Assembly (NCBI GenBank): GCA_937897215.1
Contig: CALCBQ010000139.1
Span: 1 to 14,003, forward strand
Source of the DNA: an uncultured Clostridia bacterium
GTDB lineage: Bacteria > Bacillota > Clostridia > Oscillospirales > Acutalibacteraceae
Reading direction: 5' to 3'
Length of the DNA: 14,003 nt
Position 1 is the stretch's first letter. Each line of letters opens with the position of its first letter. The position numbers and the translations under genes are program-made. The notes under the pieces were generated by a model. It did not search any database. It was given only the letters and a program-made list of their open reading frames with translations, and had not been told where the DNA came from. Shown here in pieces: positions 1-7,351 of the stretch.

Positions 1-873
1 AAACGCGCCTTCTTTAACGGGTGCTACGTCACCCATTCTTTTGGGGTCAACAAACATCGTGGCGGTTAGCGAATTTGTATGGTCAGAAAAAGAAAAGGTG
101 AAAATATTTGTTTCACCGCGCTTTGTGTTAATGGTACGGGTTTCGGTTTCAAAAACCTCACCCCAACAGCAAATTTCGGTATCATCACCCGAAATTTCTA
201 TCATAGGCTTCACATTACTGTCAATTCGTCTGCCATAAAAAAGTTTAGGATTATCAAGATAAACCAAGCCGTTTTGGGGCTTGTCCTCCCTTTTGTCAAA
301 TTTAATTTCAGCCTTGGGTGCAGAAGATTTTGGTTGTTCTGTTTTTCGTTCTGTTCGCTGAACGGGTGGTTCCGGTGGAGGCAGTTCAATTTCCACGTCA
401 TCAAGTTGACCTTCAAACACAACTGAAATATCCTTATTAAAACGCTCTTTTACCAATAAAATAAAACTGCGTTCAAATCCTAAATCGCATATTCTTTTAT
501 ATCCGCCGTGTTTTAAAGTTATTTTAACCGTATCGCCCGAAAGTTCATAATCGGCAGCAGCAAAATAGCCGTTTAACGCGGCATTTTTAATCTTTATTTC
601 GGCAGTCAATTCTTCGCACGCTTCGGAACAAAAAGCAGATGGAGAAAAGGTATATAAAATAAAAATTCTATCTAACTTAAGTGCTTCTTTAATTGCATAT
701 TCAGTTTTAATTTGGGTTTCTTTGGTTATGTAACTTTCTGATTCTAGTTCCACTTCTAAAGAGCGTTCTTCAAAACTAAGTGTACATTTTTCCACTATCG
801 TTTTGCCGATAGTTTCATTAAGCGCTTCGGGCAGATACGTCCCAAATAAATCGCATAATAGTGCCTTTGCCAT
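1..873 (-). CDS. polC: DNA polymerase III PolC-type alpha subunit, N-terminal part (truncated by window edge)
   Basis: PolC is the replicative DNA polymerase of low-GC Gram-positives, with a built-in 3'-5' proofreading exonuclease. Only the first 291 codons are in the window; the frame is open to base 1, and the full protein is usually about 1400-1450 residues. The product starts MAKALLCDLF. Residues 1-160 match the poorly conserved PolC N-terminal domain. A proline/charge-rich linker follows (about 164-200), then the start of the OB-fold: GRRIDSNVKPMIEI, then WGEVFETETR and FTFSFSDHTNSLTATMF (about 213-275), the usual PolC pattern before the exonuclease/PHP part. The ATG at 873 follows an AGGGAG SD with about 6 nt spacing and sits 16 nt after ispG. 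The ispG-polC order is common in Clostridia, which supports the call. The polymerase and exonuclease motifs lie outside the window. Confidence 0.9.
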   Translation of the reverse strand, partial: MAKALLCDLFGTYLPEALNETIGKTIVEKCTLSFEERSLEVELESESYITKETQIKTEYAIKEALKLDRIFILYTFSPSAFCSEACEELTAEIKIKNAALNGYFAAADYELSGDTVKITLKHGGYKRICDLGFERSFILLVKERFNKDISVVFEGQLDDVEIELPPPEPPVQRTERKTEQPKSSAPKAEIKFDKREDKPQNGLVYLDNPKLFYGRRIDSNVKPMIEISGDDTEICCWGEVFETETRTINTKRGETNIFTFSFSDHTNSLTATMFVDPKRMGDVAPVKEGAF

Positions 874-889
874 TTTTTTGCTCCCTAAT

Positions 890-1942
890 TTACATTTTTT
901 CTATTTCACTGAGTAATGCATCAAGCAGTTTTTCTTCGGGCAGTTTTTTAATAATTTCGCCTTTTTTAAAGAGAACACCGCAACCTACACCGCCTGCAAT
1001 GCCAATATCCGCCGCAGAGGCCTCACCGGGACCGTTAACCACACAGCCCATAATTGCAACGGTTATATCTTTATCAACTTTTTCAAGTCTTTTTTCGGCT
1101 TCTTTTGCAATACCTATAAGGTCAATTTGTGTTCTTCCGCAGGTGGGACAGGAAACAAGCCTTACTCCCCCTTTGCGCATATCAATCGCTTTAAGCAGTT
1201 TTATACCCGCACGGACTTCTTTTACAGGGTCATCAGTCAGCGAAATTCTTATTGTGTTACCGATTCCTCGAAGAAGCAGTCCGCCTATACCTGCGGCAGA
1301 TTTTATAACACCCATATTTTCAGTTCCTGCTTCTGTAACACCTAAATGCAAAGGATAATCACACATATCTGCCACAAGACGGTATGCTTTAACCATTTTT
1401 TGAACATCTGACGATTTGATTGACACCACAATATCGTTAAAATCGAACTTTTCTAAAAGTCCGATATGATACATAGCACTTTCAGCCATTGCTTCAGGTG
1501 TTGGAGAGCCGTACTTACTGAGCAAGTGCTTTTCAAGTGAGCCTGAATTTACACCGATACGGATAGGCACATTATGAAGACGACAAGCATCTGCAACTGC
1601 ACGGACTTTTTCGTCATCGCCAATGTTACCGGGGTTGATTCTGATTTTGTCAACACCTGCCATTACGCTTTCAAGAGCACAACGATAATCAAAATGAATA
1701 TCTGCAACAACAGGAATAGAAACTGCATTTTTTACTGCATAAAGAGTTTTAACTGCCTCTTTATTTGGCACGGTAAGGCGGATTATCTGACAACCTGCCT
1801 TTTCTAATTCTATAGCTTGTCTAACATTACCCTCAGCATCTTCTGCCACTACATTAAGCATTGACTGCACTGAAATAGGGTTATTACCACCAATTTTTAC
1901 ATTTCCCGCCGTTACAACGCGGCTTTTTCTACGCTCTATCAT
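890..1942 (-). CDS. ispG: 4-hydroxy-3-methylbut-2-en-1-yl diphosphate synthase (flavodoxin type)
   Basis: This cytoplasmic [4Fe-4S] enzyme makes HMBPP from methylerythritol cyclodiphosphate, the penultimate MEP-pathway step. It has 350 residues, the usual length of the short bacterial form. The N-terminal TIM-barrel carries KIGGNNPISVQSM (16-28), ADIHFDYRCAL (80-90), KIRINPGNIG (99-108) and LHLGVTEAG (198-206). The C-terminal Fe-S domain has SCPTCGR (C265, C268) and GCVVNGPGEA (C300, E307), which fit the three cluster cysteines and the glutamate ligand. After VQSM the protein reads LNVVAED where many IspG proteins have TNTxTxD, a local variation with no sign of damage. It lies 13 nt after rseP; a weak GGTGA stands 4 nt before the ATG. 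Its product feeds the same isoprenoid pool as dxr and uppS in this operon. Confidence 0.97.
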   Translation of the reverse strand: MIERRKSRVVTAGNVKIGGNNPISVQSMLNVVAEDAEGNVRQAIELEKAGCQIIRLTVPNKEAVKTLYAVKNAVSIPVVADIHFDYRCALESVMAGVDKIRINPGNIGDDEKVRAVADACRLHNVPIRIGVNSGSLEKHLLSKYGSPTPEAMAESAMYHIGLLEKFDFNDIVVSIKSSDVQKMVKAYRLVADMCDYPLHLGVTEAGTENMGVIKSAAGIGGLLLRGIGNTIRISLTDDPVKEVRAGIKLLKAIDMRKGGVRLVSCPTCGRTQIDLIGIAKEAEKRLEKVDKDITVAIMGCVVNGPGEASAADIGIAGGVGCGVLFKKGEIIKKLPEEKLLDALLSEIEKM

Positions 1943-1955
1943 AAATTCACCGTCT

Positions 1956-3014
1956 TTATGTTTTGATTAAAGTTACAATATCGTTGAAAGTTACAACTAA
2001 CATCAACAAAAGCAATAGCGCAAGACCTGCGCCGTGCACATATCCCTCATATTTAGGGTTGATTGGTTTTCTGCGAATCCCTTCAATAATTAAGAAAAAC
2101 AATCTACCGCCATCAAGAGCAGGCAAAGGAATAAGATTAAATATGCCTATATTGATTGAAATAAACGCCATCATTGTAAGCGCAGTTATAAGACCATCTT
2201 TACTCTCAACCGCACCTGCTGCCGCATCGGCAATAACATTAACTGTGCCTACAGGACCTGACAAATCGGTAAGCCCATATCTGCCGGTTACCAAATCAAA
2301 AAAGCTTAACCACACAAGTCGTGCTATTGATGCGGAGCGTCTGAATGAATTTTCAAGCACATTGAAAAAATTTGTTTCTTCCCCTAAAATTACAAAGTCA
2401 TAAGTGATGAATGTGTATTTACCGTCTTTTTCTGTTTTAAATGTTACATCTTTAAGTTCTACTTTTTCGCCATCGCGAAGTACGGTCATATCAAAAACGC
2501 CGTCATCACTTCGTCCCATAAGAAAAGAAATATCAGTATCAGAAAAAACGCGATGACCATCAATTTCAAGAAACTCGTCGCCCACTTTAAGTCCTGTCTG
2601 TTGACTTATTGCGCCTTCGTGAAACTCTAAAATCTGGTTTGTACCAACTAAATCTTCCATTGAAAGCACAGTTGCAACAATGACAACGCCAAGTATTAAA
2701 TTCATAATTGCACCTGCGGCAACAATTATGATTTTCTGCCATACTTTTTTACGGTTAAAGGCGTTTTCATCCTGACTTTCGGTATCTTCGCCCTCCATAC
2801 TCACATAACCACCAATTGGGAGTAGGCGGAGTGCATAGAGAGTATCCCCCCTCTTCTTTTTGAAGATTGCGGGGCCCATGCCAAGAGCGAATTCATTTAC
2901 TTTTACCTTAAAAAGTTTTGCAAAAGTGAAATGACCTAACTCGTGGATTGAAATTAAAAGTCCGAAAAATAAGATTGCCACTAAAAACGGCCATACTTTA
3001 GACCAGAGTTCCAA
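1956..3014 (-). CDS. rseP: RseP/RasP-type site-2 (RIP) zinc metalloprotease
   Basis: This integral-membrane protease cuts substrates within the membrane; in relatives it releases anti-sigma factors and clears signal-peptide remnants. It has 352 residues. An N-terminal membrane segment contains HELGH (24-28, two zinc histidines and the catalytic glutamate). Next come GMGPAIF and LPIGGYVSMEGE (65-76), a second membrane segment (about 95-118), one PDZ-like region (about 125-205, with GLKVGDEFLEIDG), SGPVG (252-256), and the last membrane segments with NLIPLPALDGGR (293-304, the zinc aspartate). The start is TTG at 3014: it is 4 nt after the dxr stop, and GGAAAG, which lies in the dxr 3' end, precedes it by about 10 nt. 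No in-frame ATG or GTG fits better. The tight spacing suggests translational coupling to dxr. Substrates cannot be read from the sequence. Confidence 0.95.
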   Translation of the reverse strand: MELWSKVWPFLVAILFFGLLISIHELGHFTFAKLFKVKVNEFALGMGPAIFKKKRGDTLYALRLLPIGGYVSMEGEDTESQDENAFNRKKVWQKIIIVAAGAIMNLILGVVIVATVLSMEDLVGTNQILEFHEGAISQQTGLKVGDEFLEIDGHRVFSDTDISFLMGRSDDGVFDMTVLRDGEKVELKDVTFKTEKDGKYTFITYDFVILGEETNFFNVLENSFRRSASIARLVWLSFFDLVTGRYGLTDLSGPVGTVNVIADAAAGAVESKDGLITALTMMAFISINIGIFNLIPLPALDGGRLFFLIIEGIRRKPINPKYEGYVHGAGLALLLLLMLVVTFNDIVTLIKT

Positions 3015-3018
3015 AAAA

Positions 3019-4176
3019 TCACTGCTTTCCTGAATACTTAATTACTAAATTTCGTGCTTCAATATCGGCATCATAAACATCATCAACTGTGTATGTTTCA
3101 ACTTTTGGCGCATCATTCATAACACGCTCAACAAGTTCGCCGATTTCTAAAAATCCGATTTTTCCCTGACGGAACATCAAGTTCGCCTGCTCATTGGCAC
3201 TGTTTGCAAATGCAGGATAAAGACCACCACGAGCGATAGCCTCACGACAGATATTCATACACTTGAAGGTTTCGTAATCGGGCTTATAGAATGTTAATGT
3301 TCCCAGCTTTGTTAAATCCAACTCCCCTGTAAGAGATTCAATTCTTTCAGGGTATGTAAGTGCATACTGAATTGGAATTTTCATATCGGGAAGACCTAAC
3401 TGTGCAATAACCGCATTATCGGTATATTCAACTGCAGAATGAATTATACTTTCTCTGTGAACTACAATTTCAATTTTAGATGGATGAACCGCGAAAAGCC
3501 AAACGGCTTCAATAAGTTCAAGCCCCTTGTTCATCATTGTAGCAGAGTCAATGGTTATTTTTTGTCCCATACTCCAGTTAGGATGTTTAAGCGCATCTGC
3601 AACTGTTACCTTTGCGAGTTCTTCTTTTGTTTTTCCAAAGAATGGTCCGCCACTTGCAGTTAAGATAATTCTTTTTAATGCTCGATTTGTTGGCTGACCT
3701 TGTAAACACTGAAAGATTGCAGAATGTTCTGAATCCACAGGCAAAATATCAACGCCCATTTCTTTTGCATTAGTTGTAACTAAAAGCCCGCCCGCAACAA
3801 GTGTTTCTTTGTTGGCAAGGGCGATTTTTTTATTTGTTTCAATTGCGGCAAGCGTTGGTTTAAGACCTGCCATACCAACAACTGAATTTATTACTGTATC
3901 AGCACTTTCTACTCTTGCACATTCGCACACACCGTCTATACCCGAAAGTACTTTTACATCTAAATCACTTACACGATTTTTAAGTTCTTTTGCTGCAGTT
4001 TCATCAACTAATGCAGCAACTTTTGGCTTAAATTCGCGTATTTGTTCTTCAATTAAATCTACATTAGAATATGCCGAAAGCGCGGAAACAGAGTAACCGC
4101 ACTTTCTTGCTGTTTCTATACTTTGTGTACCGATTGAGCCCGTTGAGCCCAAAATACTTAAATTTTTAGTAGTCAT
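3019..4176 (-). CDS. dxr: 1-deoxy-D-xylulose 5-phosphate reductoisomerase
   Basis: This NADPH-dependent enzyme converts 1-deoxy-D-xylulose 5-phosphate to 2-C-methyl-D-erythritol 4-phosphate, the committed MEP step. It has 385 residues, normal for the family. The nucleotide-binding GSTGSIG is at 10-16, LANKETLVAGG at 120-130, and the metal-binding PVDSEHSAIFQ at 146-156 (D148, E150). LTASGGPFF is at 172-180, HPNWSMGQKITIDSATMMNK at 198-217, and KGLELIEA at 217-224 (E219 metal ligand). The C-terminal helical part includes PAFANSANEQAN (321-332). The ATG shares its A with the cdsA stop codon (TGATG), and GGAG lies about 10 nt upstream inside cdsA, so translation is probably coupled. ispG lies two genes downstream in the same operon. 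No catalytic residue appears to be missing. Confidence 0.98.
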   Translation of the reverse strand: MTTKNLSILGSTGSIGTQSIETARKCGYSVSALSAYSNVDLIEEQIREFKPKVAALVDETAAKELKNRVSDLDVKVLSGIDGVCECARVESADTVINSVVGMAGLKPTLAAIETNKKIALANKETLVAGGLLVTTNAKEMGVDILPVDSEHSAIFQCLQGQPTNRALKRIILTASGGPFFGKTKEELAKVTVADALKHPNWSMGQKITIDSATMMNKGLELIEAVWLFAVHPSKIEIVVHRESIIHSAVEYTDNAVIAQLGLPDMKIPIQYALTYPERIESLTGELDLTKLGTLTFYKPDYETFKCMNICREAIARGGLYPAFANSANEQANLMFRQGKIGFLEIGELVERVMNDAPKVETYTVDDVYDADIEARNLVIKYSGKQ

Positions 4177-5042
4177 CAGATAACAACTCCGAAAATGTTT
4201 ATAATCGCATAAAGCGATACGAGTACAAATACTTCACTGTCAAATCTATCCATAACGCCACCATGACCAGGAACAAGATTGCTGAAGTCTTTAATTTCAT
4301 AATTGCGTTTAAGTGCAGAGAATGTCAAATCTCCACAAACGCCAATAAGCGACAATGGAATAGTCATTAAAATGGTTGCAAGGTAATTGTTACTTGGTTG
4401 TGCAAATACAAGATTATCAAACACCGCATAAAGAATCACATTTGCAAGAATGCAACCAAGTGTACCGCTTATTACTCCTTCAATTGTTTTCTTGGGGCTG
4501 ATTTTTGGTGCTAATTTGTGCTTGCCGAAGAATCTTCCGCCGAAATATGCACATGCATCACTTATCCATGCACAGAACATTGCGAATAATAACAAGAACA
4601 ATCCGTGTTCAGTTGTGTAATTTTGTTCGGGGAAGTGTTTATCGATATCTCTTAAATACAAAAGTACTGTTACTGCAAGCGGCAAGCCCAAAGAGCCGAG
4701 AAGTACCATTCCAACATCGGCAAACTTAGTTTTTTCATACCCTATAAGCATTAAAATAAATAACGCAAGAATGTAAATACAGATAAGATAAACTGGACTT
4801 AAATCAAGTGGCAATTTGTTAAGCAAGTAACCGTACTCATAATATACAGGCACCAAAGCTGCAACAACTGCGCTTAGAATAAGCATAGGTTTATTTTTAA
4901 GTTTGATTGCATTATTGATTTCTAAAGCAACCATTACACAGACAATTGCCCCAATTACAAGAAAAAGTGGTGTGTTGCGAATGCAAAGAGCAAGAATACC
5001 AGCACCTGCACATAGAAGTCCGAAAATAATTCTTTGTTTCAT
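4176..5042 (-). CDS. cdsA: Phosphatidate cytidylyltransferase (CDP-diacylglycerol synthase)
   Basis: This integral-membrane enzyme uses CTP and phosphatidic acid to make CDP-diacylglycerol, the precursor of phosphatidylglycerol and other phospholipids. It has 288 residues and is strongly hydrophobic, with roughly seven or eight membrane segments. The family signature S-x3-KR-x4-KD-x6-PGHGG-x2-DR-x-D occupies residues 242-268 (SALKRNYEIKD, then PGHGGVMDRFD). A second conserved block, SDACAYFGGRFFGKHK (161-176) followed by ISPKKTIEG (181-189), is also typical. It lies 24 nt after uppS; AAAAAGGGAT upstream is a modest SD. It overlaps the dxr start by one base. The uppS-cdsA-dxr order is the common Gram-positive one. 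Confidence 0.97.
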   Translation of the reverse strand: MKQRIIFGLLCAGAGILALCIRNTPLFLVIGAIVCVMVALEINNAIKLKNKPMLILSAVVAALVPVYYEYGYLLNKLPLDLSPVYLICIYILALFILMLIGYEKTKFADVGMVLLGSLGLPLAVTVLLYLRDIDKHFPEQNYTTEHGLFLLLFAMFCAWISDACAYFGGRFFGKHKLAPKISPKKTIEGVISGTLGCILANVILYAVFDNLVFAQPSNNYLATILMTIPLSLIGVCGDLTFSALKRNYEIKDFSNLVPGHGGVMDRFDSEVFVLVSLYAIINIFGVVI

Positions 5043-5066
5043 ATAAAATAATCCCTTTTTAAGTTA

Positions 5067-5801
5067 TTATACCCCACCAAAGCGTCTGTTACGCTTTTCA
5101 AACTCTTTTAATGCCTCAACAAGATTTTCTTCTGTAAAATCAGGCCAGAGTACATCTGAAAACCAGAACTCAGAATATGCGGATTGCCATGTTAAGAAGT
5201 TTGATAATCTGTATTCCCCACTCGGTCTGATAATAAGGTCAGGGTCGGGCGAGCCCGCTGTGTATAATGAATCCGAAATCATATCTTCAGTAATATCATC
5301 AATACTTATTTCGCCATTCTTGACTTTTTCTGCAATCTTTTTAACTCCGTCAGTAATTTCATGACGACCGCCGTAATTAATTGCAAGGTTTAATATAACC
5401 TTTGTTTCATACTGTGTGCCGTTTTCAATCTGGTCCATAAGAGAAAGAATATCCTGTGGTATACCTTTACGGTCCCCTAAAAAGCAAAGTTTAATACCCT
5501 TCTCCTCATTTTCTGCCTGACGCTCTTCTGCCTCGCAAAGATACTCACGGAAAAGTTGCATAATAGCATCAACTTCTTCTTGAGGTCTTTTCCAGTTTTC
5601 AGTTGAAAAGGCATAGAAGGTCATACACTTTATTCCAACATCAGCGGCAAATTCTCCGATTTTACGGAATGTTTTTGCACCCTCAATATGACCTTTGTAT
5701 CTTGGTAGATTTCTTTGTTTTGCCCATCTTCCGTTACCATCCATAATAATGCCTATATGCTTTGGCAAAACAGAAAATTGTGGTATGTTTTTCTTATCCA
5801 T
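5067..5801 (-). CDS. uppS: Isoprenyl transferase (undecaprenyl diphosphate synthase)
   Basis: This cytoplasmic cis-prenyltransferase extends farnesyl diphosphate with isopentenyl diphosphate to the C55 carrier used for peptidoglycan and surface polymers. It has 244 residues. HIGIIMDGNGRWAKQR (15-30) contains the metal-binding D21. FYAFSTENWKRP (62-73) and NYGGRHEI (142-149) follow. DPDLIIRPSGEYRLSNFL (186-203) and QSAYSEFWF (206-214) form the C-terminal signature; RPSGE stands where RTSGE is more usual. The ATG at 5801 is the only supported start, because an in-frame TGA lies 6 nt upstream. The bases before it (CATTATGAATAGTT) contain no recognisable SD, unlike most neighbours. A strong hairpin lies 19 nt upstream of the start. 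An overlapping six-codon frame (ATG AAT AGT TAT GGA TAA) begins at 5812. Confidence 0.97.
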   Translation of the reverse strand: MDKKNIPQFSVLPKHIGIIMDGNGRWAKQRNLPRYKGHIEGAKTFRKIGEFAADVGIKCMTFYAFSTENWKRPQEEVDAIMQLFREYLCEAEERQAENEEKGIKLCFLGDRKGIPQDILSLMDQIENGTQYETKVILNLAINYGGRHEITDGVKKIAEKVKNGEISIDDITEDMISDSLYTAGSPDPDLIIRPSGEYRLSNFLTWQSAYSEFWFSDVLWPDFTEENLVEALKEFEKRNRRFGGV

Positions 5802-5820
5802 AACTATTCATAATGGCAAA

Positions 5821-5846
5821 TTATGGGCGAGTCGCCTCGCCCATAA
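5821..5846. repeat. Perfect GC-rich hairpin in the frr-uppS gap, possible dispersed palindromic repeat
   Basis: The arms TTATGGGCGAG (5821-5831) and CTCGCCCATAA (5836-5846) are exact reverse complements, 11 bp, around a TCGC loop. The element is much richer in G+C than its surroundings. On the minus (mRNA) strand it lies 6 nt after the frr stop and 19 nt before the uppS start, and it is followed by AATTTGCC rather than a T run, so it is not a typical intrinsic terminator. CATAA at 5809-5813 could compete for the TTATG part of the left arm. Possible roles are an mRNA processing or stability element, a modulator of uppS translation, or a REP-like intergenic repeat. Only the structure is seen; the role is inferred. 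Confidence 0.75.
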
Positions 5847-5852
5847 AACCAA

Positions 5853-6407
5853 TTATATCTCCATAATCTCTTTTTCTTTTTTATCAGAAACTGTGTCGAT
5901 TTCTTTAATGAAGTCATCAGTGATTTTCTGAATTTTTGTTTCTGCATTTTTCTGGTCGTCTTCAGTAATTTCACTGTTTTTCTTCATATTCTTGATTTTA
6001 TCCATTGCATCGCGACGGATTGAACGGATTGCAACCTTGCTGTCTTCAGCAATTTTGCTAACATCTTTGCAAAGTGCTTTTCTGCGTTCCTCTGTAAGAG
6101 GTGGGAATGTAAGACGGATAACCTTACCGTCGTTCATTGGATTAATGCCAATGTCTGAAGCCTGAATTGCTTTTGAAATTGGGTTAATTGTGCTAACATC
6201 CCATGGCTGAATAATAAGAATTCTGCCTTCGCTAACTGAAACAGCAGCCATCTGCTGAATTGGAGTTGGCACACCGTAATAGTCAACCTGAATTTTATCA
6301 AGGATTGCAGGAGTTGCTCTGCCAGCTCTCATTCCTGCATACTCTTTTTCAAGAGCATGAATGGTTTTATTCATTTTTTCTTTCATTGTATCAAAAACTG
6401 TATTCAT
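5853..6407 (-). CDS. frr: Ribosome recycling factor
   Basis: With EF-G, this protein splits post-termination ribosomes so the subunits can be reused. It has 184 residues, the standard size. Helical domain I is recognisable at both ends: the N-terminal EYAGMRAGRATPAILDKI (22-39), then the coiled C-terminal half, VAIRSIRRDAMDKIKNMKK (125-143) and the charged tail. Domain II includes VDYYGVPTPIQQMA (41-54), IQPWD (66-70), INPMNDGKVIRLTFPPLTEE (88-107) and RRKALCKDV. The ATG at 6407 follows AGGAG with 8 nt spacing. It is 32 nt downstream of pyrH, the classical pyrH-frr pair. Confidence 0.98.
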   Translation of the reverse strand: MNTVFDTMKEKMNKTIHALEKEYAGMRAGRATPAILDKIQVDYYGVPTPIQQMAAVSVSEGRILIIQPWDVSTINPISKAIQASDIGINPMNDGKVIRLTFPPLTEERRKALCKDVSKIAEDSKVAIRSIRRDAMDKIKNMKKNSEITEDDQKNAETKIQKITDDFIKEIDTVSDKKEKEIMEI

Positions 6408-6439
6408 AAATCTATCTCCTTTTATAATTTAATTACAGA

Positions 6440-7153
6440 TTATTTTTCGCTAACTACAACTGTACCAACATTTTCGCCTTTAACCGCCTTAACCATATTT
6501 TCCGGTTGTTGAAGGTTAAACACGAGAAGTGGAATGTTATTATCACGGCAAAGAGATGCTGCAGTGCTATCCATAACTGCAAGGCCTTTGCTTAAAATAT
6601 CCTGATGAGTGATTACATCATACTTAATTGCATCGTCAAATCTGTTAGGGTCTTTATCATAAACGCCGTCAACATTTGTTGCTTTGAAGATAATATCAGC
6701 ACCGATTTCTGCCGCGCGAAGAGCCGCTGCTGTATCAGTTGAGAAGAATGGGTTACCTGTACCACAACCGAAGATTACAACGCGACCTTTTTCAAGGTGA
6801 CGCTTTGCACGATGGCTAATATATGGTTCTGCAATTTTGTTCATTTCAATAGCAGTCTGAACACGAACAATTACACCCATCTGTTCAAGTGAATCTGCAA
6901 GTGCCAATGAGTTCATAACAGTTGCAAGCATACCAATATGGTCAGCTCTTGTTCTGTCCATATCGCCACTACTACGACCACGCCAGAAGTTGCCACCACC
7001 TACAACAATAGCTACCTCAACGCCCAATTCTGCCATTTCTTTAATTGCAGAACAAACGCTGTTCACTGTGTTAAAATCAAAGCCGTGTTTGTTCTCGCCT
7101 GCTAGAACTTCACCACTGACTTTCAAAAGAACTCTCTTATATTTAGGTTCCAT
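6440..7153 (-). CDS. pyrH: UMP kinase (uridylate kinase)
   Basis: This amino-acid-kinase-fold enzyme phosphorylates UMP to UDP with ATP. It is hexameric and under GTP/UTP control in known relatives. It has 237 residues. [15 protein letters not shown] (6-20) holds the phosphate-binding lysine. [11 protein letters not shown] (50-60) and [16 protein letters not shown] (66-81) are the glycine-rich loop and UMP-binding region. [20 protein letters not shown] (128-147) and [12 protein letters not shown] (158-169) are the other signatures. The ATG at 7153 has a strong SD, ACGGAGG, 7 nt before it. pyrH is the first gene of this operon here; rpsB and tsf, its usual upstream partners in many bacteria, are replaced by a divergent kinase gene. 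Confidence 0.98.
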   Translation of the reverse strand: MEPKYKRVLLKVSGEVLAGENKHGFDFNTVNSVCSAIKEMAELGVEVAIVVGGGNFWRGRSSGDMDRTRADHIGMLATVMNSLALADSLEQMGVIVRVQTAIEMNKIAEPYISHRAKRHLEKGRVVIFGCGTGNPFFSTDTAAALRAAEIGADIIFKATNVDGVYDKDPNRFDDAIKYDVITHQDILSKGLAVMDSTAASLCRDNNIPLLVFNLQQPENMVKAVKGENVGTVVVSEK

Positions 7154-7167
7154 AAAAACACCTCCGT

Positions 7168-7190
7168 GGTAACAATTTTAAACAGTTACC
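7168..7190. promoter_or_regulatory. Partial palindrome in the pyrH leader, candidate operator or leader hairpin
   Basis: GGTAAC (7168-7173) and GTTACC (7185-7190) are inverted 6-bp arms around an 11-nt AT-rich centre whose inner bases also partly pair. The site lies between the predicted pyrH transcription start (about 7195) and the pyrH SD (7161-7167). Read on the minus strand, bases 7190-7176 are GGTAACTGTTTAAAA, which recurs upstream of the -35 box. It could bind a regulator as DNA, or fold beside the SD as RNA. No known family consensus was matched with confidence. Confidence 0.45.
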
Positions 7191-7201
7191 ATATTTAGTA
7201 T

Positions 7202-7230
7202 ATTTTACCCTAAAATACTCATTCTGTAAA
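7202..7230 (-). promoter_or_regulatory. Sigma-A type promoter of the pyrH operon
   Basis: On the minus strand the -35 box TTTACA (7230-7225) and -10 box TAAAAT (7207-7202) are separated by exactly 17 nt. Each is one base off consensus (TTGACA, TATAAT). Transcription would start near 7195, giving a leader of about 40 nt that includes the GGTAAC palindrome and the SD. No competing promoter of this quality was seen between pyrH and the other genes of the operon. Confidence 0.7.
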
Positions 7231-7236
7231 GGGTCT

Positions 7237-7251
7237 TTTTAAACAATTACC
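7237..7251 (-). promoter_or_regulatory. Upstream copy of the GGTAAyTGTTTAAAA box, candidate operator
   Basis: On the minus strand this reads GGTAATTGTTTAAAA. It matches GGTAACTGTTTAAAA at 7190-7176 in 14 of 15 bases, in the same orientation, with starts 61 bp apart. It lies 6 bp upstream of the pyrH -35 box, so the two copies bracket the core promoter. That placement suggests a transcription factor that could bind both sites, but this is inference and the protein is unknown. Confidence 0.4.
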
Positions 7252-7277
7252 GTGTAAATTATTCTACAAATTAAGCA

Positions 7278-7306
7278 TTGACTAAAATAATTATACAAGA
7301 TATAAT
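7278..7306 (+). promoter_or_regulatory. Sigma-A type promoter of the NahK-like kinase gene
   Basis: TTGACT (7278-7283) and a perfect TATAAT (7301-7306) are separated by 17 nt. The predicted start near 7313 gives a leader of about 40 nt to the ATG at 7352. A second TATAAT occurs at 7314-7319 but has no -35 box at the right distance. The promoter is divergent from the pyrH promoter; the two -35 boxes are about 50 bp apart. Confidence 0.75.
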
Positions 7307-7351
7307 TAAATAGTATAATTTTGTTTAATAATCATATTGGGAGTGTAAAGA

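Noticed and set aside
79..426. 115-codon plus-strand frame near the left edge
   Set aside because: It is antisense to the polC N-terminal frame, which is open to the window edge and has convincing PolC OB-fold sequence.
861..1358. 165-codon plus-strand open frame over ispG and the polC start
   Set aside because: It is antisense to a gene with complete IspG motifs, its product is Ser/Pro/Ile-rich low-complexity sequence, and there is no SD or promoter.
1963..2403. 146-codon plus-strand frame
   Set aside because: It is a complement shadow of rseP, with no SD and no recognisable protein motif.
5821..5846. Intrinsic terminator after frr
   Set aside because: The stem is strong but is followed on the minus strand by AATTTGCC, not a T run, and the essential operon continues downstream.
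7154..7351. Riboswitch or attenuator upstream of pyrH
   Set aside because: The predicted leader is only about 40 nt and has no terminator-like stem with a T run; the small GGTAAC hairpin alone does not support a riboswitch.
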